The notes: generated by a model from the sequence alone, not told the origin. 14,602 bases of DNA from Candidatus Paenalcaligenes intestinipullorum (GCA_019120675.1 DWUQ01000168.1:1-14602), one strand, 5' to 3'. Numbered from the stretch's first letter, positions 6,581-14,602 are shown. Program-made: numbers and translations.

Positions 6581-7492
6581 ACGATAACGCGCGTACTTCA
6601 GCTCTAACTGCCACGCCCAAAAGCCTTCAAATGCCACCAGCACAACGGCTAGCCAAATCGGAATATAGGTCCACCAGTCCTGGGGCTGAACACTTTCACC
6701 CAATAATAAAAACGCCACCCAAAACAACAAGATTGGCTCCACATAACCCAAGATGCCAAATAAACCTAGGGGCAACAATCGACTGGCCGACAAATAACCC
6801 AGCAACGCCAACGAACTAATCAAACCAAAGACCGGAATTAGCCAATACAGCCTGGGCCATTGGCTAAGCTGAGTCAGTAGGCTGAGGTCTTGGTGATTTA
6901 AAATATAAAACGCAGGGAGCAGTAAGAAACCGAAGTCGTAAAACAACGCAGGCAAGGAGCCGATCTTCAGATAACGACGCAAAATAAAATACGGTGGGTA
7001 ACCAAAGGCCACCAGCGCGGTCGCCCAAGAAAACGACCAGGTTGCCCAAAGTTCATGCAGCACGCCAACGCTAGCGATGGCTACCGCCCAGCGTTGGAGA
7101 GGGCTGAGTTTTTCTTTGAAAAACAAGCGGCCTGCCAACACCATCACTAGAGGCATTAAAAAATAGCCCATGGAGACATCCAGTGCCATGCCATGCAAAG
7201 GCGCCCAAACGAACAGCCACAGCTGCACGCCAAACACGGCTGAGCACACGAGTTGCAGCATTAAATAACGGGGGTCTTTGAGAAACCGCTCCCCGACTGA
7301 GCGCACCTCTCGCCACCGCTGCAGTCGATGAATCACAAACGCCAACGCCGGAAAGCCAAGAATAACGCGCCAAGCAAAGATCTCGGAGCCCTCTAGAGGT
7401 TTTAATATCGTGGCGTAGTAATAGAGGACCGCAAAGAGCACCGATGCTGCGATCGAATACCCTACCCCTTTTTTCATGTCAGAGTTAATCAT
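6560..7492 (-). CDS. EamA/RarD-like drug/metabolite transporter
   Basis: Inner-membrane permease of the drug/metabolite superfamily; the substrate is unknown. It has 310 residues with about ten hydrophobic helices forming two EamA repeats (about 8-140 and 155-290), and a basic C-terminus KKAKPR. The opening KKGVGYSIAASVLFAVLYYY-ILKPL-EIFAWRV resembles RarD proteins, in which chloramphenicol resistance was once reported, but no substrate should be assumed. The start is uncertain: the ATG at 7492 overlaps the PIN stop by 8 bases, while the ATG at 7477 (Met6) fits the family start MKKG. A weak promoter (TTGAAT 7515-7520, 17 bases, TATTAA 7492-7497) would favour the shorter form. Neither start has a Shine-Dalgarno sequence. 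It is last in the lepA-recO-PIN run. Confidence 0.85.
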   Translation of the reverse strand: MINSDMKKGVGYSIAASVLFAVLYYYATILKPLEGSEIFAWRVILGFPALAFVIHRLQRWREVRSVGERFLKDPRYLMLQLVCSAVFGVQLWLFVWAPLHGMALDVSMGYFLMPLVMVLAGRLFFKEKLSPLQRWAVAIASVGVLHELWATWSFSWATALVAFGYPPYFILRRYLKIGSLPALFYDFGFLLLPAFYILNHQDLSLLTQLSQWPRLYWLIPVFGLISSLALLGYLSASRLLPLGLFGILGYVEPILLFWVAFLLLGESVQPQDWWTYIPIWLAVVLVAFEGFWAWQLELKYARYRKKAKPR

Positions 7493-8084
7493 TAATACGA
7501 CTTAAATATAATTTATTCAAAACAAATAAGCGCTCGCGCTTTAACAGCTCAGCTACGGGTAACGGCTCTTTGTCGGGTGCATTAACCTGCGCAGGCATCT
7601 GTGCCAGCCACGTTTGGAAACGAGCGGGATCACGTTGCCAACACGCACTAAAAAATGCATCGGGCTCCCAGAGCGCGATCTGCAAACGCTTGAGCTCCGA
7701 ACGGTTGAAGTCGCGTAGATTTTTAGTCAAAATCCCAACGCTGCGGTTAGAGTGCTCCGCCAGAGCCACACGCGCTGCAGCGATCACATGCCAATCCTTA
7801 GGATCGCTGTAGACCAAGCCTTCTTTGAAGTTTTGCACCCCACCTTGGTCCGCGTTAGGGAATTCTGCATTAAAAGCTTGCCAATCTTGCCACAGAGACT
7901 CTGGCGGTACTTGCCAAAGGCGAGAGGCATTGCGCACCCATTCATCCGCAATCACTGGGCTCCAAAGGGGCTGTACCCAACCCGCTCGCGCTACCTGCAG
8001 ACTTAAGTAACGCAAGACATTAGAAATCAATACGCAGGCATCCAAGACCACCGCATCGGGTACAACACGTTGAGGATTAAGCAT
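7485..8084 (-). CDS. Orphan PIN-domain protein, putative ribonuclease
   Basis: A 199-residue protein with a PIN-type nuclease core (about 10-145). The acidic set expected of VapC-like enzymes is visible: D15 in VVLDACVLISN, E48 in IADEWVRN, D94/D97 in YSDPKDWHVIAAA, and D125 in ILTKNLRDFN. A C-terminal extension (about 146-199) ends KRERLFVLNKLYLSRIND. The strict pattern supports catalysis, but the target RNA is unknown. The start lies 6 bases after the recO stop and the stop overlaps the transporter gene, so there is no room for an adjacent antitoxin. It is therefore not a normal toxin-antitoxin pair here, and may be domesticated or controlled elsewhere. It lacks a visible Shine-Dalgarno sequence, so coupling to recO is likely. 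Confidence 0.82.
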   Translation of the reverse strand: MLNPQRVVPDAVVLDACVLISNVLRYLSLQVARAGWVQPLWSPVIADEWVRNASRLWQVPPESLWQDWQAFNAEFPNADQGGVQNFKEGLVYSDPKDWHVIAAARVALAEHSNRSVGILTKNLRDFNRSELKRLQIALWEPDAFFSACWQRDPARFQTWLAQMPAQVNAPDKEPLPVAELLKRERLFVLNKLYLSRIND

Positions 8085-8090
8085 AGCTGA

Positions 8091-8684
8091 TTAACCGTGA
8101 TACAAGCGTAAATCCATCAGTACCTCGCGCGTTCGTAGGGCTCGGCCCAGCTGCTCATCAATACGTTCGCGCAATAGAGTACGCAAGTAAGGCTCAAGCT
8201 CAGGATCGTTGAAATCCGGCGTGCGCTGATCCAAACCGTAGCCAGTTTCTTGAAGTAGCACCCACTCAAACTCACGCAAGCGATAGGGTAGCTGGTTGGG
8301 GGTTTGGGCTAAGGCGTGCAAGCAACGCGCGTACGTCGCGAAAAGCTGCTCATGAGGATCCTCTCGAGGTACTAAGCGAATTAACAGCTCGTTGAGGTAC
8401 CACGCTGACATCAATGTGCGACCGGACAGCGCATGAATACCTCGGGTGTCGGCTTGGGTGAGTGTTTTGATCTCGCCTGCACCACTCCAGCTTAGGCTAA
8501 GGGGCTGGAAAACGGAGAGCACGGACCGTAGCGCTGAATAAGGCCGTTTGGCGCCTTTGGCAACCAAAGGCAAAATCCCATAATGCGGAGTAAATACCTG
8601 CAACAGTAATGAGGTTTCTCGCCAAGCCGAATTGTGCAACACATAGGCAGGCTCATTTTGTACGCGTTGTCGGCGTTTACTCAT
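8091..8684 (-). CDS. recO: DNA repair protein RecO, shortened
   Basis: Recombination mediator that, with RecR, loads RecA onto SSB-coated single strands and anneals DNA. The ATG at 8684 is chosen because MSKRRQRVQNEPAYVLH is the family beginning and it overlaps the era stop by 8 bases; a GTG at 8696 would add four residues. It has 197 residues, whereas RecO is usually about 240. The N-terminal OB fold (about 8-80) has PAYVLH, ETSLLLQVFT, GILPLVAKGAKRP and SALRSVLSVFQPL. The helical part includes SAWYLNELLIRLVPREDPHEQLFATY and REFEWVLLQETGYGLD. After GYGLD about 40 residues of the usual C-terminal domain appear missing, resuming at LGRALRTREVLMDL. No frameshift is visible. Translationally coupled to era. 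Confidence 0.88.
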   Translation of the reverse strand: MSKRRQRVQNEPAYVLHNSAWRETSLLLQVFTPHYGILPLVAKGAKRPYSALRSVLSVFQPLSLSWSGAGEIKTLTQADTRGIHALSGRTLMSAWYLNELLIRLVPREDPHEQLFATYARCLHALAQTPNQLPYRLREFEWVLLQETGYGLDQRTPDFNDPELEPYLRTLLRERIDEQLGRALRTREVLMDLRLYHG

Positions 8685-9567
8685 ACCCCAGCTCACGTAG
8701 CGAGGACTCTTTGTCCGACCACCCGCGACGCACCTTGATGTAGACGTTTAAATACACTGGTTTTTCGAGTAAACGTTCGATATCCTGACGGGACTCCGAG
8801 GCAATACGCTTCATGTGTTCGCCCCCTGCGCCCAGTAGTATGGGCCGATGTCCTTCGCGCTCCACGTACACGCACGCAGCAATGCGCGCGCCGCTTTCAT
8901 TTTCCTCCCACTCTTCGATCATCACAGTGCTGCTATAAGGGAGCTCGTCACCGACTAAACGAAAGATTTTTTCACGAATGATTTCTGCTGCTATAAAACG
9001 CATAGAGCGATCGGTGAGCATGTCTTCTTCGAACATCGGCTCGCCTTCGGGCAAAAACCGCGCCACTTCACTGAGTAAGGTATCGAGCTGAACCAAACGC
9101 TCGGCACTAACGGGCACCACTGCATCGTAGGCATGCTTGGTACTGACCTCAGCAATATAGGGCAGCAAATCCGCCTTGTTTTTTAGTAAATCGACTTTAT
9201 TGATCGCTAATATGGTGTGGCGGGCTTTGCGCAGTAGAGGCAGGATTTGATCATCGCCTTCACCCCATTTGCCTGCCTCAACGACATGCACCACCACATC
9301 CACATCGGCTAAGGTTTGTGTGACCACACGGTTCATCATACGGTTCATGGTGCCACCATGCCGAGTCTGAAAGCCCGGTGTATCCACAAAGATAAACTGC
9401 TCGTGTTCACGGGTGAGCACACTTTGTATACGATGCCGAGTCGTTTGTGCTTTGCGCGACACAATCGAGATTTTCGCCCCCACTAAGGCATTGCTGAGCG
9501 TGGACTTGCCCACATTCGGGCGTCCCACCATGGCAACAAAGCCACAACGAAAAGGTAGATCACTCAT
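8677..9567 (-). CDS. era: GTPase Era
   Basis: Essential GTPase that binds the 3' end of 16S rRNA and checks small-subunit maturation. It has 296 residues, the normal size. The GTPase motifs are GRPNVGKST (15-23), QTTRHR in switch I (41-46), DTPG (62-65), NKVD (123-126) and VSAERL (G5). The C-terminal KH domain (about 205-290) includes the glycine-rich GAGGEHMKRIASESRQDIERLL and VYLNVYIKVRRGW. AAGGA lies 7 bases before the ATG, inside the end of rnc, and only 3 bases separate it from the rnc stop. Sits between rnc and recO, as in many proteobacteria, joining rRNA processing with rRNA quality control. Confidence 0.97.
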   Translation of the reverse strand: MSDLPFRCGFVAMVGRPNVGKSTLSNALVGAKISIVSRKAQTTRHRIQSVLTREHEQFIFVDTPGFQTRHGGTMNRMMNRVVTQTLADVDVVVHVVEAGKWGEGDDQILPLLRKARHTILAINKVDLLKNKADLLPYIAEVSTKHAYDAVVPVSAERLVQLDTLLSEVARFLPEGEPMFEEDMLTDRSMRFIAAEIIREKIFRLVGDELPYSSTVMIEEWEENESGARIAACVYVEREGHRPILLGAGGEHMKRIASESRQDIERLLEKPVYLNVYIKVRRGWSDKESSLRELGYE

Positions 9568-9570
9568 GGT

Positions 9571-10323
9571 TTAATCCTTAGAAACAGTGGAGGAGATGAC
9601 AGTACCCGCGACTTCACGTCGGCGTGACATACGTCCTTTACCGCGAAGCGGCATTTTTTGGTTCACCAGTTCAATCGCTTGCAAAGCAGCCGCTTGCTCA
9701 GCCACTCGGCGGCTATGGCCACTTGCCTGCACTTGGATGCTCAGGGCTTCGATGGTACAGGCCACATCAAAAATCTGATCGTGTGCCGCCCCATGAGTTG
9801 CCAACACACGGTAGACCGGTAAGCTTAAGCGCTGCCCTTGCAAGAGTTCTTGCAAAAGCGTTTTGGGGTCCTTGCCTAAGGCCTTGGGATCGATTTGGGC
9901 TACGAGCGCGGTAAATTGCTGGTCAATCACCGCCTGAGCAGCGGTAAACCCGCCATCTAAGTACACCGCCCCAAATACCGCTTCGAGAGCATCCGCTAAG
10001 ATCGACGGCCGACGAAAGCCGCCACTTTTAAGCTCGCCCTCACCCAAACGCAAGAAGTCCGATAAGCCTAATTGCTGAGCAATATCGGCCAAGGTGGCTT
10101 GTTTAACTAAATTCGCACGTAAACGGGACAAATCCCCTTCGTTGATTTGTGGAAACCGCGAAAATAATAAAGCAGCCACTACAAAATTCAACACCGAATC
10201 ACCCAGAAACTCGAGCCGTTCATTATGCTGAGCGCTGTGACTACGATGCGTGACGGCCTGCTCCAACAAGGCAGGCTGCACAAATTGGTATTGAATACGT
10301 TGCTCTAAACGGTCCAGTCTCAT
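9571..10323 (-). CDS. rnc: Ribonuclease III
   Basis: Dimeric double-strand RNA endonuclease that processes the 30S pre-rRNA and many mRNAs. It has 250 residues, longer than E. coli's 226 because of a C-terminal tail. The catalytic domain (about 4-145) has the signature HNERLEFLGDSVL with E35, E38 and D42, and ADALEAVFGAVYLDGG with D111 and E114, the full magnesium-binding set. The double-strand RNA-binding domain spans about 150-218 (PKTLLQELLQG, HSRRVAEQAAALQAIEL). The tail RGKGRMSRRREVAG is strongly basic and may add RNA affinity. The ATG overlaps the lepB stop by one base (TAATG), so translation is coupled. Confidence 0.97.
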   Translation of the reverse strand: MRLDRLEQRIQYQFVQPALLEQAVTHRSHSAQHNERLEFLGDSVLNFVVAALLFSRFPQINEGDLSRLRANLVKQATLADIAQQLGLSDFLRLGEGELKSGGFRRPSILADALEAVFGAVYLDGGFTAAQAVIDQQFTALVAQIDPKALGKDPKTLLQELLQGQRLSLPVYRVLATHGAAHDQIFDVACTIEALSIQVQASGHSRRVAEQAAALQAIELVNQKMPLRGKGRMSRRREVAGTVISSTVSKD

Positions 10324-11210
10324 TAGTGAAAGCGTCCTATACGGCTCATTTCACCGAAATTCATCCAAATAAAGAATGCTCGGCCTACAATATTTTGATC
10401 GGGCACAAAGCCCCAATAACGACTATCCAAGCTGTTGTCGCGGTTGTCGCCCATCACAAAGTAATGGCCAGCGGGCACCTCGCAGCTGACGCCTGCCAAA
10501 CTGTAGTGACACTGATCCATGTCGGGGAAAGACTGGATAGGATGATAGGTTTGACGTTGGTTTTTATCGACTAAGATTTGATTTTTGAGCTTCGCTAAGG
10601 ATTCCGTGTATTCACGCGTATAGGAGCCACGATCAGGCTCGTAATACTCACCCACATACTGCGTCGGTACTTCTTTGCCATTGATGTAGAGCGTTTTATC
10701 AATGTAATCCACTTTATCGCCTGGCAAGCCCACGACGCGCTTGATGTAATCCATAGCGGGATCTACTGGATAACGAAACACCAACACATCGCCTCGTGCG
10801 GGCTGGCCGATATCGATGATTTTTTTATTGATAATGGGTAGGCGCACCCCGTACTCGTATTTGTTGACCAGAATAAAATCGCCCTGCTTGAGCGTCGGCA
10901 TCATGGAACCCGAAGGAATACGAAACGGCTCAAACAAAAACGAGCGCAAGATAAAAACAAACAAGATGACTGGAAACAACGACACCCCAGTACTCACCCA
11001 CCAAGGCATCGTGTTGAGGGTTTGCGTGTACGCTTCGCGACGTTGTTGCTCAATGGCAGCGGGATTAACGCCAGGTGCTTCGGGAATCGCCGCCATCGCT
11101 TCACGTGCTCGTTGGCGCCGCTTGGGTAACAGGGCCACTCGATCCCATACCCAGATGATGCCCGAAAGCACCAATACAATAAAAAGAATTAGGACGAAAT
11201 CCCAATGCAT
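10323..11210 (-). CDS. lepB: Signal peptidase I
   Basis: Membrane serine protease that cleaves signal peptides from secreted preproteins on the periplasmic side. It has 295 residues. Two N-terminal membrane segments (about 4-22 and 73-93) flank a basic cytoplasmic loop (about 29-65). The catalytic serine is S102 in FRIPSGSMMPTL and the general base lysine is K157 in DYIKRVVGLPGD; the last conserved box is GDNRDNSLDSRYWGFV. AAGGA stands 6 bases before the ATG, and 17 bases separate it from the lepA stop. Its place after lepA is shared with E. coli and most proteobacteria. It would process the signal peptide of the nearby DegQ-type protease. Confidence 0.97.
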   Translation of the reverse strand: MHWDFVLILFIVLVLSGIIWVWDRVALLPKRRQRAREAMAAIPEAPGVNPAAIEQQRREAYTQTLNTMPWWVSTGVSLFPVILFVFILRSFLFEPFRIPSGSMMPTLKQGDFILVNKYEYGVRLPIINKKIIDIGQPARGDVLVFRYPVDPAMDYIKRVVGLPGDKVDYIDKTLYINGKEVPTQYVGEYYEPDRGSYTREYTESLAKLKNQILVDKNQRQTYHPIQSFPDMDQCHYSLAGVSCEVPAGHYFVMGDNRDNSLDSRYWGFVPDQNIVGRAFFIWMNFGEMSRIGRFH

Positions 11211-11227
11211 GGTGAATCCTTTTTTGA

Positions 11228-13021
11228 TTATTTGTCTTCGACTTGCAAGATGGCCAAGAACGCTTCTTGTGGAATTTCCACATTACCGACTTGCTTCATG
11301 CGTTTTTTACCGGCTTTTTGTTTTTCCAGTAGTTTTTTCTTGCGCGAAATATCACCGCCATAACATTTTGCTAAAACGTTTTTACGTAAGGCTTTGACGT
11401 TTTCACGAGAGATAATTTCGGCCCCAATGGCTGCTTGAATGGCAATATCAAACATCTGTCGTGGGATAAGACTGCGCATTTTAGTAACCAGCTCACGGCC
11501 ACGGTAGCGCGAGTTGGCACGGTGTACGATCATTGACAGCGCATCCACTCGATCGCCATTGATCAGCACATCAACTTTGACCACATCGGCGGCACGATAC
11601 TCTTTGAACTCATAGTCCATTGAGGCGTAACCACGCGATACGGATTTGAGGCGATCAAAGAAGTCGAGCACGATTTCTGCTAGCGGAATTTCGTACACTA
11701 AGCTTACTTGCCGGCCCAAGTAGGTCATATTCATTTGTACGCCCCGTCGTGCATTACATAAGGTCATGACGGGCCCTACATAGTCTTGGGGCATCAGTAA
11801 AGTAACCTCGACGATTGGCTCACGAATTTCCGCTATTTGACCAATTTCTGGCATACGAGACGGGCTTTCGATATCGAGCGTTTGCCCATCATTGGTTTCG
11901 ACCTCGTACACCACCGATGGCGCGGTGGTGATGATGTCCATATTGAACTCACGCTCAAGGCGCTCCTGGACGATCTCCATGTGCAAGAGGCCTAAGAAAC
12001 CACAACGGAAACCAAAGCCTAGCGCTTGGGAGACCTCGGGTTCGAACATGAGCGAGGCGTCATTGAGCTTGAGCTTTTCGAGGGAATCACGTAGCTGATC
12101 GTATTCGCTGCTTTCGACGGGATATAAACCGGCAAACACCTGTGGTTTGACTTCAACAAAACCAGGTAAAGGGGCATCGGCTGGTTGCGCCACATGAGTA
12201 ACGGTATCGCCTACTTGAGCGTGTTCCAGCTCTTTTAGACCCGTCACAATAAAGCCCACCTCGCCCGCAGAGAGCGTGGTGCGAGGGGTGGATTTGGGTG
12301 TGAACACACCAATCTGTTCGCAAGCGTGGGTAATGCCGCCGGCCATGAGACGTACTCGATCCTTGGCTTTGAGCTGGCCATTGACAATCCGCACCAACAT
12401 CACCACGCCCATGTAATTATCAAACCAGGAGTCGATGATCAGCGCTTGCAGTTTACCGTTTGGATCGCCTTTGGGTGGCGGCACGCGACGCACAATCGCT
12501 TCGAGAATCTCTTCGATACCCATGCCCGTTTTGGCACTGGCTGGTATCGCCTCTGAGGCGTCAATACCGATGACGTCCTCGACTTCTTGGCGTGCCGCAT
12601 CGGGATCGGCCGAGGGCAAATCCATTTTATTGAGTACCGGAATGACTTCTAAGTCTTGTTCGATGGCGGTGTAGCAGGTGGCCACCGTTTGTGCCTCAAC
12701 CCCTTGGGAGGCGTCCACCACCAGCAAAGCGCCTTCGCACGCCGATAAGGAACGTGATACCTCGTAGGAAAAGTCCACGTGACCCGGGGTATCAATGAGG
12801 TTGAGATTATAAACCTTGCCATCTTTTGCTTGATATTGCAGTGCCGCCGTTTGCGCTTTGATGGTAATACCACGCTCGCGTTCAATATCCATAGAGTCTA
12901 GAACCTGAGTCGACATTTCCCGATCGTCTAGACCGCCACAACGATGAATGAGTCGATCAGCCAGCGTAGACTTACCGTGATCGATATGAGCAATAATAGA
13001 AAAATTGCGGATGTGATCCAT
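11228..13021 (-). CDS. lepA: Elongation factor 4 (LepA)
   Basis: Ribosome-associated translational GTPase that affects initiation, 30S assembly and back-translocation of stalled ribosomes. It has 597 residues, the typical length. The G domain has AHIDHGKST (11-19), RGITIKAQT (50-58), DTPGH (77-81) and NKMD (131-134). EF-G-like domains follow, including GFRCGFLGLLHMEIVQERLEREF. The LepA-specific C-terminal domain has SRGYASMDYEF, the HRANSRYRGRELVTKMRSLIPRQ region, and KCYGGDISRKKKLLEKQKAGKKRMKQ. This is an unmistakable LepA. It heads the tightly packed lepA-lepB-rnc-era-recO run. A strong terminator lies upstream after the DegQ-type gene, so lepA should have its own promoter in 13022-13099, but no good one is visible. 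Confidence 0.98.
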   Translation of the reverse strand: MDHIRNFSIIAHIDHGKSTLADRLIHRCGGLDDREMSTQVLDSMDIERERGITIKAQTAALQYQAKDGKVYNLNLIDTPGHVDFSYEVSRSLSACEGALLVVDASQGVEAQTVATCYTAIEQDLEVIPVLNKMDLPSADPDAARQEVEDVIGIDASEAIPASAKTGMGIEEILEAIVRRVPPPKGDPNGKLQALIIDSWFDNYMGVVMLVRIVNGQLKAKDRVRLMAGGITHACEQIGVFTPKSTPRTTLSAGEVGFIVTGLKELEHAQVGDTVTHVAQPADAPLPGFVEVKPQVFAGLYPVESSEYDQLRDSLEKLKLNDASLMFEPEVSQALGFGFRCGFLGLLHMEIVQERLEREFNMDIITTAPSVVYEVETNDGQTLDIESPSRMPEIGQIAEIREPIVEVTLLMPQDYVGPVMTLCNARRGVQMNMTYLGRQVSLVYEIPLAEIVLDFFDRLKSVSRGYASMDYEFKEYRAADVVKVDVLINGDRVDALSMIVHRANSRYRGRELVTKMRSLIPRQMFDIAIQAAIGAEIISRENVKALRKNVLAKCYGGDISRKKKLLEKQKAGKKRMKQVGNVEIPQEAFLAILQVEDK

Positions 13022-13099
13022 AGACCCGTCTTCAAAACTACCAGTTAATAAAAGATGCCGAACGGCTACGCAGAGCCTTCACTGCAAAAAATGGTTGCG

Positions 13100-13127
13100 A
13101 AAAAAAGGGGCGCTCTTAGGGCGCCCC
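13100..13127 (-). terminator. Intrinsic terminator of the DegQ/MucD-type gene
   Basis: Minus strand: perfect 7-bp all-GC arms (13107-13113 and 13121-13127), a 7-base loop, then T7 (13106 down to 13100). It lies about 40 bases after the protease stop and about 80 before the lepA start, so it separates lepA from the protease unit, at least in part. Confidence 0.92.
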
Positions 13128-13165
13128 CAATTCGCATCCGGCTATTTTAGCCTTAATCAGACACT

Positions 13166-14602
13166 TTATTCAGAAGGAGTGATTAATACCCACTGAGAAT
13201 TGTCGCCTCGTAGCACCAATACTGCAGCGGCCTTGGATTTGGCTAAGCCTTTGACGACTTTTTGATATTGATCCACGCTGCTAATGTCTTGGTCATTGAT
13301 ACGTACAATGATATCACCTTGGGACAAACCTGTTTCTGCGGCAGGCCCACTCGCCTCGACGACTTGCACGCCCTGAACACCCTTTTGGACATCGCCACTG
13401 AGGTTTTCAACACGCAAGCCCAATCGATCGACGCTCGACGCAGTGACCTTGCTGTCTGTATTCACTGGTGCCGAAGCACTCGGAATTTCTTCGACTTGGG
13501 CGGTAAGCTTTTGTACCTTGCCTTTGCGCCAAACCTCGATCGTGGATTTGGTGCCTGGCTTTGTCCCCCCAACAATACGGGGTAGATCACTCATTTGATT
13601 GATTTTTTTGCCGTCAAAGCTCAGGATGACATCGCCCGACTGGATGCCTGCCTTGGCAGCGGGGCCATTGGCTTCAACATTGCTAACTAAAGCACCTTTG
13701 TTGCCTTTGAGGCCAAGTGCCTTGGCGACTTCGTCGTTCACATCGGTAATTTGCACCCCAATGCGACCACGGGTGACCTTGCCATCGGCTTTAAGCTGCT
13801 GAACCACATTCATCACCTCGTCGATGGGAATGGCTAAGGAAATCCCCATAAAGCCACCACTACGAGAAATAATTTGGGAGTTCATGCCCACCACTTGACC
13901 TTGCAGGTTGATGAGTGGACCACCGGAGTTGCCGGGGTTGACGGCAACATCTGTTTGAATAAAGGGAAGGTATTCGCCCGTATCCCGATTGATGGCACTG
14001 ACGACCCCAACCGTAACGGTGGAATCCAAACCAAAAGGCGAACCAATCGCTAGCACCCATTGGCCTTTTTTCAGGCTACTGGGCTGGCCGATCTTGACTG
14101 CTGGTAAGTCTTTGGCATCAATTTTAATCAGTGCCACATCAGTGCGCTCGTCTAAGCCGACCACCGAGGCTTTGTATTCCTTGCCATCGGTGAGCGTCAC
14201 GAAGATTTCCTTTGAGTCCGCCACCACATGGTTATTGGTGAGCACATAGCCATCTTCGGAAATAATAAAACCCGAGCCCACACCACGCGGAACAATACGC
14301 TCTTGGGGCTGCTGCTGAGACGGAGGCGCTTGGCGTGGCTGAGGCTGCCCGTGAGGCACCGCATCGGGCCCAAAGAACCAACGGAATAAATCGTAAGGGT
14401 CGTCGCTAAAGCCTGGCATGCCACCGCCACCAGGCTGGCGCACAGGGATGGCAGCAGTGGTGCGGATATTGACTACAGACTTTTCAGTTTGCTCAACAAT
14501 TGACGAAAAATCGGGTAATACTACCGCCGTGCTTTCCTCGACTACCGCTTCGGTTTGTGCCCAAGCTGGACTGAGTGCGCCACTTGCCCCCACCAAGCCA
14601 AT
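13166..14602 (-). CDS. mucD: Periplasmic serine protease, DegQ/MucD type (5' end cut)
   Basis: HtrA-family protease/chaperone for misfolded envelope proteins. The reading frame stays open to the window edge. A TTG at 14596 could be read as a start, but the visible beginning (IGLVGASGALSPAWAQ) is the second half of a signal peptide with an AWA-Q cleavage site, so the true start lies outside. Numbered from that TTG, the trypsin-like domain has H123 in TNNHVVAD, D153 in RTDVALIK and S224 in GNSGGPL. Two PDZ domains follow (about 270-345 and 385-470), the DegP/DegQ/MucD plan. A Gln/Pro-rich loop (82-100) precedes the protease core. It lies upstream of lepA, as in sigma-E-linked betaproteobacterial clusters. 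The symbol could equally be degQ; its regulators would be beyond the edge. Confidence 0.93.
   Translation of the reverse strand: MGLVGASGALSPAWAQTEAVVEESTAVVLPDFSSIVEQTEKSVVNIRTTAAIPVRQPGGGGMPGFSDDPYDLFRWFFGPDAVPHGQPQPRQAPPSQQQPQERIVPRGVGSGFIISEDGYVLTNNHVVADSKEIFVTLTDGKEYKASVVGLDERTDVALIKIDAKDLPAVKIGQPSSLKKGQWVLAIGSPFGLDSTVTVGVVSAINRDTGEYLPFIQTDVAVNPGNSGGPLINLQGQVVGMNSQIISRSGGFMGISLAIPIDEVMNVVQQLKADGKVTRGRIGVQITDVNDEVAKALGLKGNKGALVSNVEANGPAAKAGIQSGDVILSFDGKKINQMSDLPRIVGGTKPGTKSTIEVWRKGKVQKLTAQVEEIPSASAPVNTDSKVTASSVDRLGLRVENLSGDVQKGVQGVQVVEASGPAAETGLSQGDIIVRINDQDISSVDQYQKVVKGLAKSKAAAVLVLRGDNSQWVLITPSE

Noticed and set aside
7485..8084. VapBC-type toxin-antitoxin pair
   Set aside because: Only the PIN partner is present; 6 bases upstream and an overlap downstream leave no antitoxin gene.
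10816..11397. 193-codon plus-strand open frame across lepB and the lepA end
   Set aside because: It crosses two certain genes and the gap between them, and has no ribosome site or recognisable domain.
1..14602. CRISPR array, tRNA, rRNA, transposase or phage genes
   Set aside because: No spaced direct repeats, tRNA-like folds, rRNA cores or mobile-element proteins were seen on either strand.

Overview
The window looks like a chromosomal housekeeping stretch from a betaproteobacterium of the Burkholderiales, most likely near Alcaligenaceae. That placement is inferred from gene order (degQ/mucD-lepA-lepB-rnc-era-recO as one strand-consistent block, and divergent lptF/pepA-holC) and from protein character. 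It is not a database result. Nearly all of the sequence is coding, and no tRNA, rRNA, insertion sequence, CRISPR array or phage gene was seen.

Layout. At 184-858 (+) is a lipoprotein of the NlpC/P60 cell-wall hydrolase family. It converges on a small DUF2325 gene (970-1311, -) across a strong bidirectional terminator. The DUF2325 gene has a near-ideal sigma-70 promoter with a Fur-box-like operator lying across its spacer and -10, so it is probably iron-repressed. Next come a CysB-type LysR regulator (1454-2398, -) with an inverted repeat over its own -10, and lptF (2596-3696, -), a lipopolysaccharide-export permease lacking its usual neighbour lptG. Divergent from lptF are pepA (M17 aminopeptidase) and holC (DNA polymerase III chi), overlapping by ATGA, followed by a Bax inhibitor-1/YccA-type membrane protein ending in a clear terminator at 6550-6580.

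From 6560 to the right edge everything is on the minus strand. In transcription order: degQ/mucD-type periplasmic protease (5' end cut by the window), a strong terminator, lepA (EF-4), lepB (signal peptidase I), rnc (RNase III), era (ribosome-assembly GTPase), recO (recombination mediator, unusually short), an orphan PIN-domain protein, and a RarD-like EamA transporter. From lepA on, the genes are spaced by 0-17 bases or overlap, so they form one likely operon joining translation fidelity, secretion, RNA processing, ribosome maturation and DNA repair. This matches the classical sigma-E-linked cluster, except that the PIN and RarD-like genes sit where pdxJ/acpS usually follow recO.

I found no clear new multi-gene system. 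The best leads are the Fur-type promoter driving a cysteine-bearing DUF2325 protein of unknown function, the orphan PIN gene coupled to the recO operon, the shortened RecO, and the absence of lptG beside lptF.
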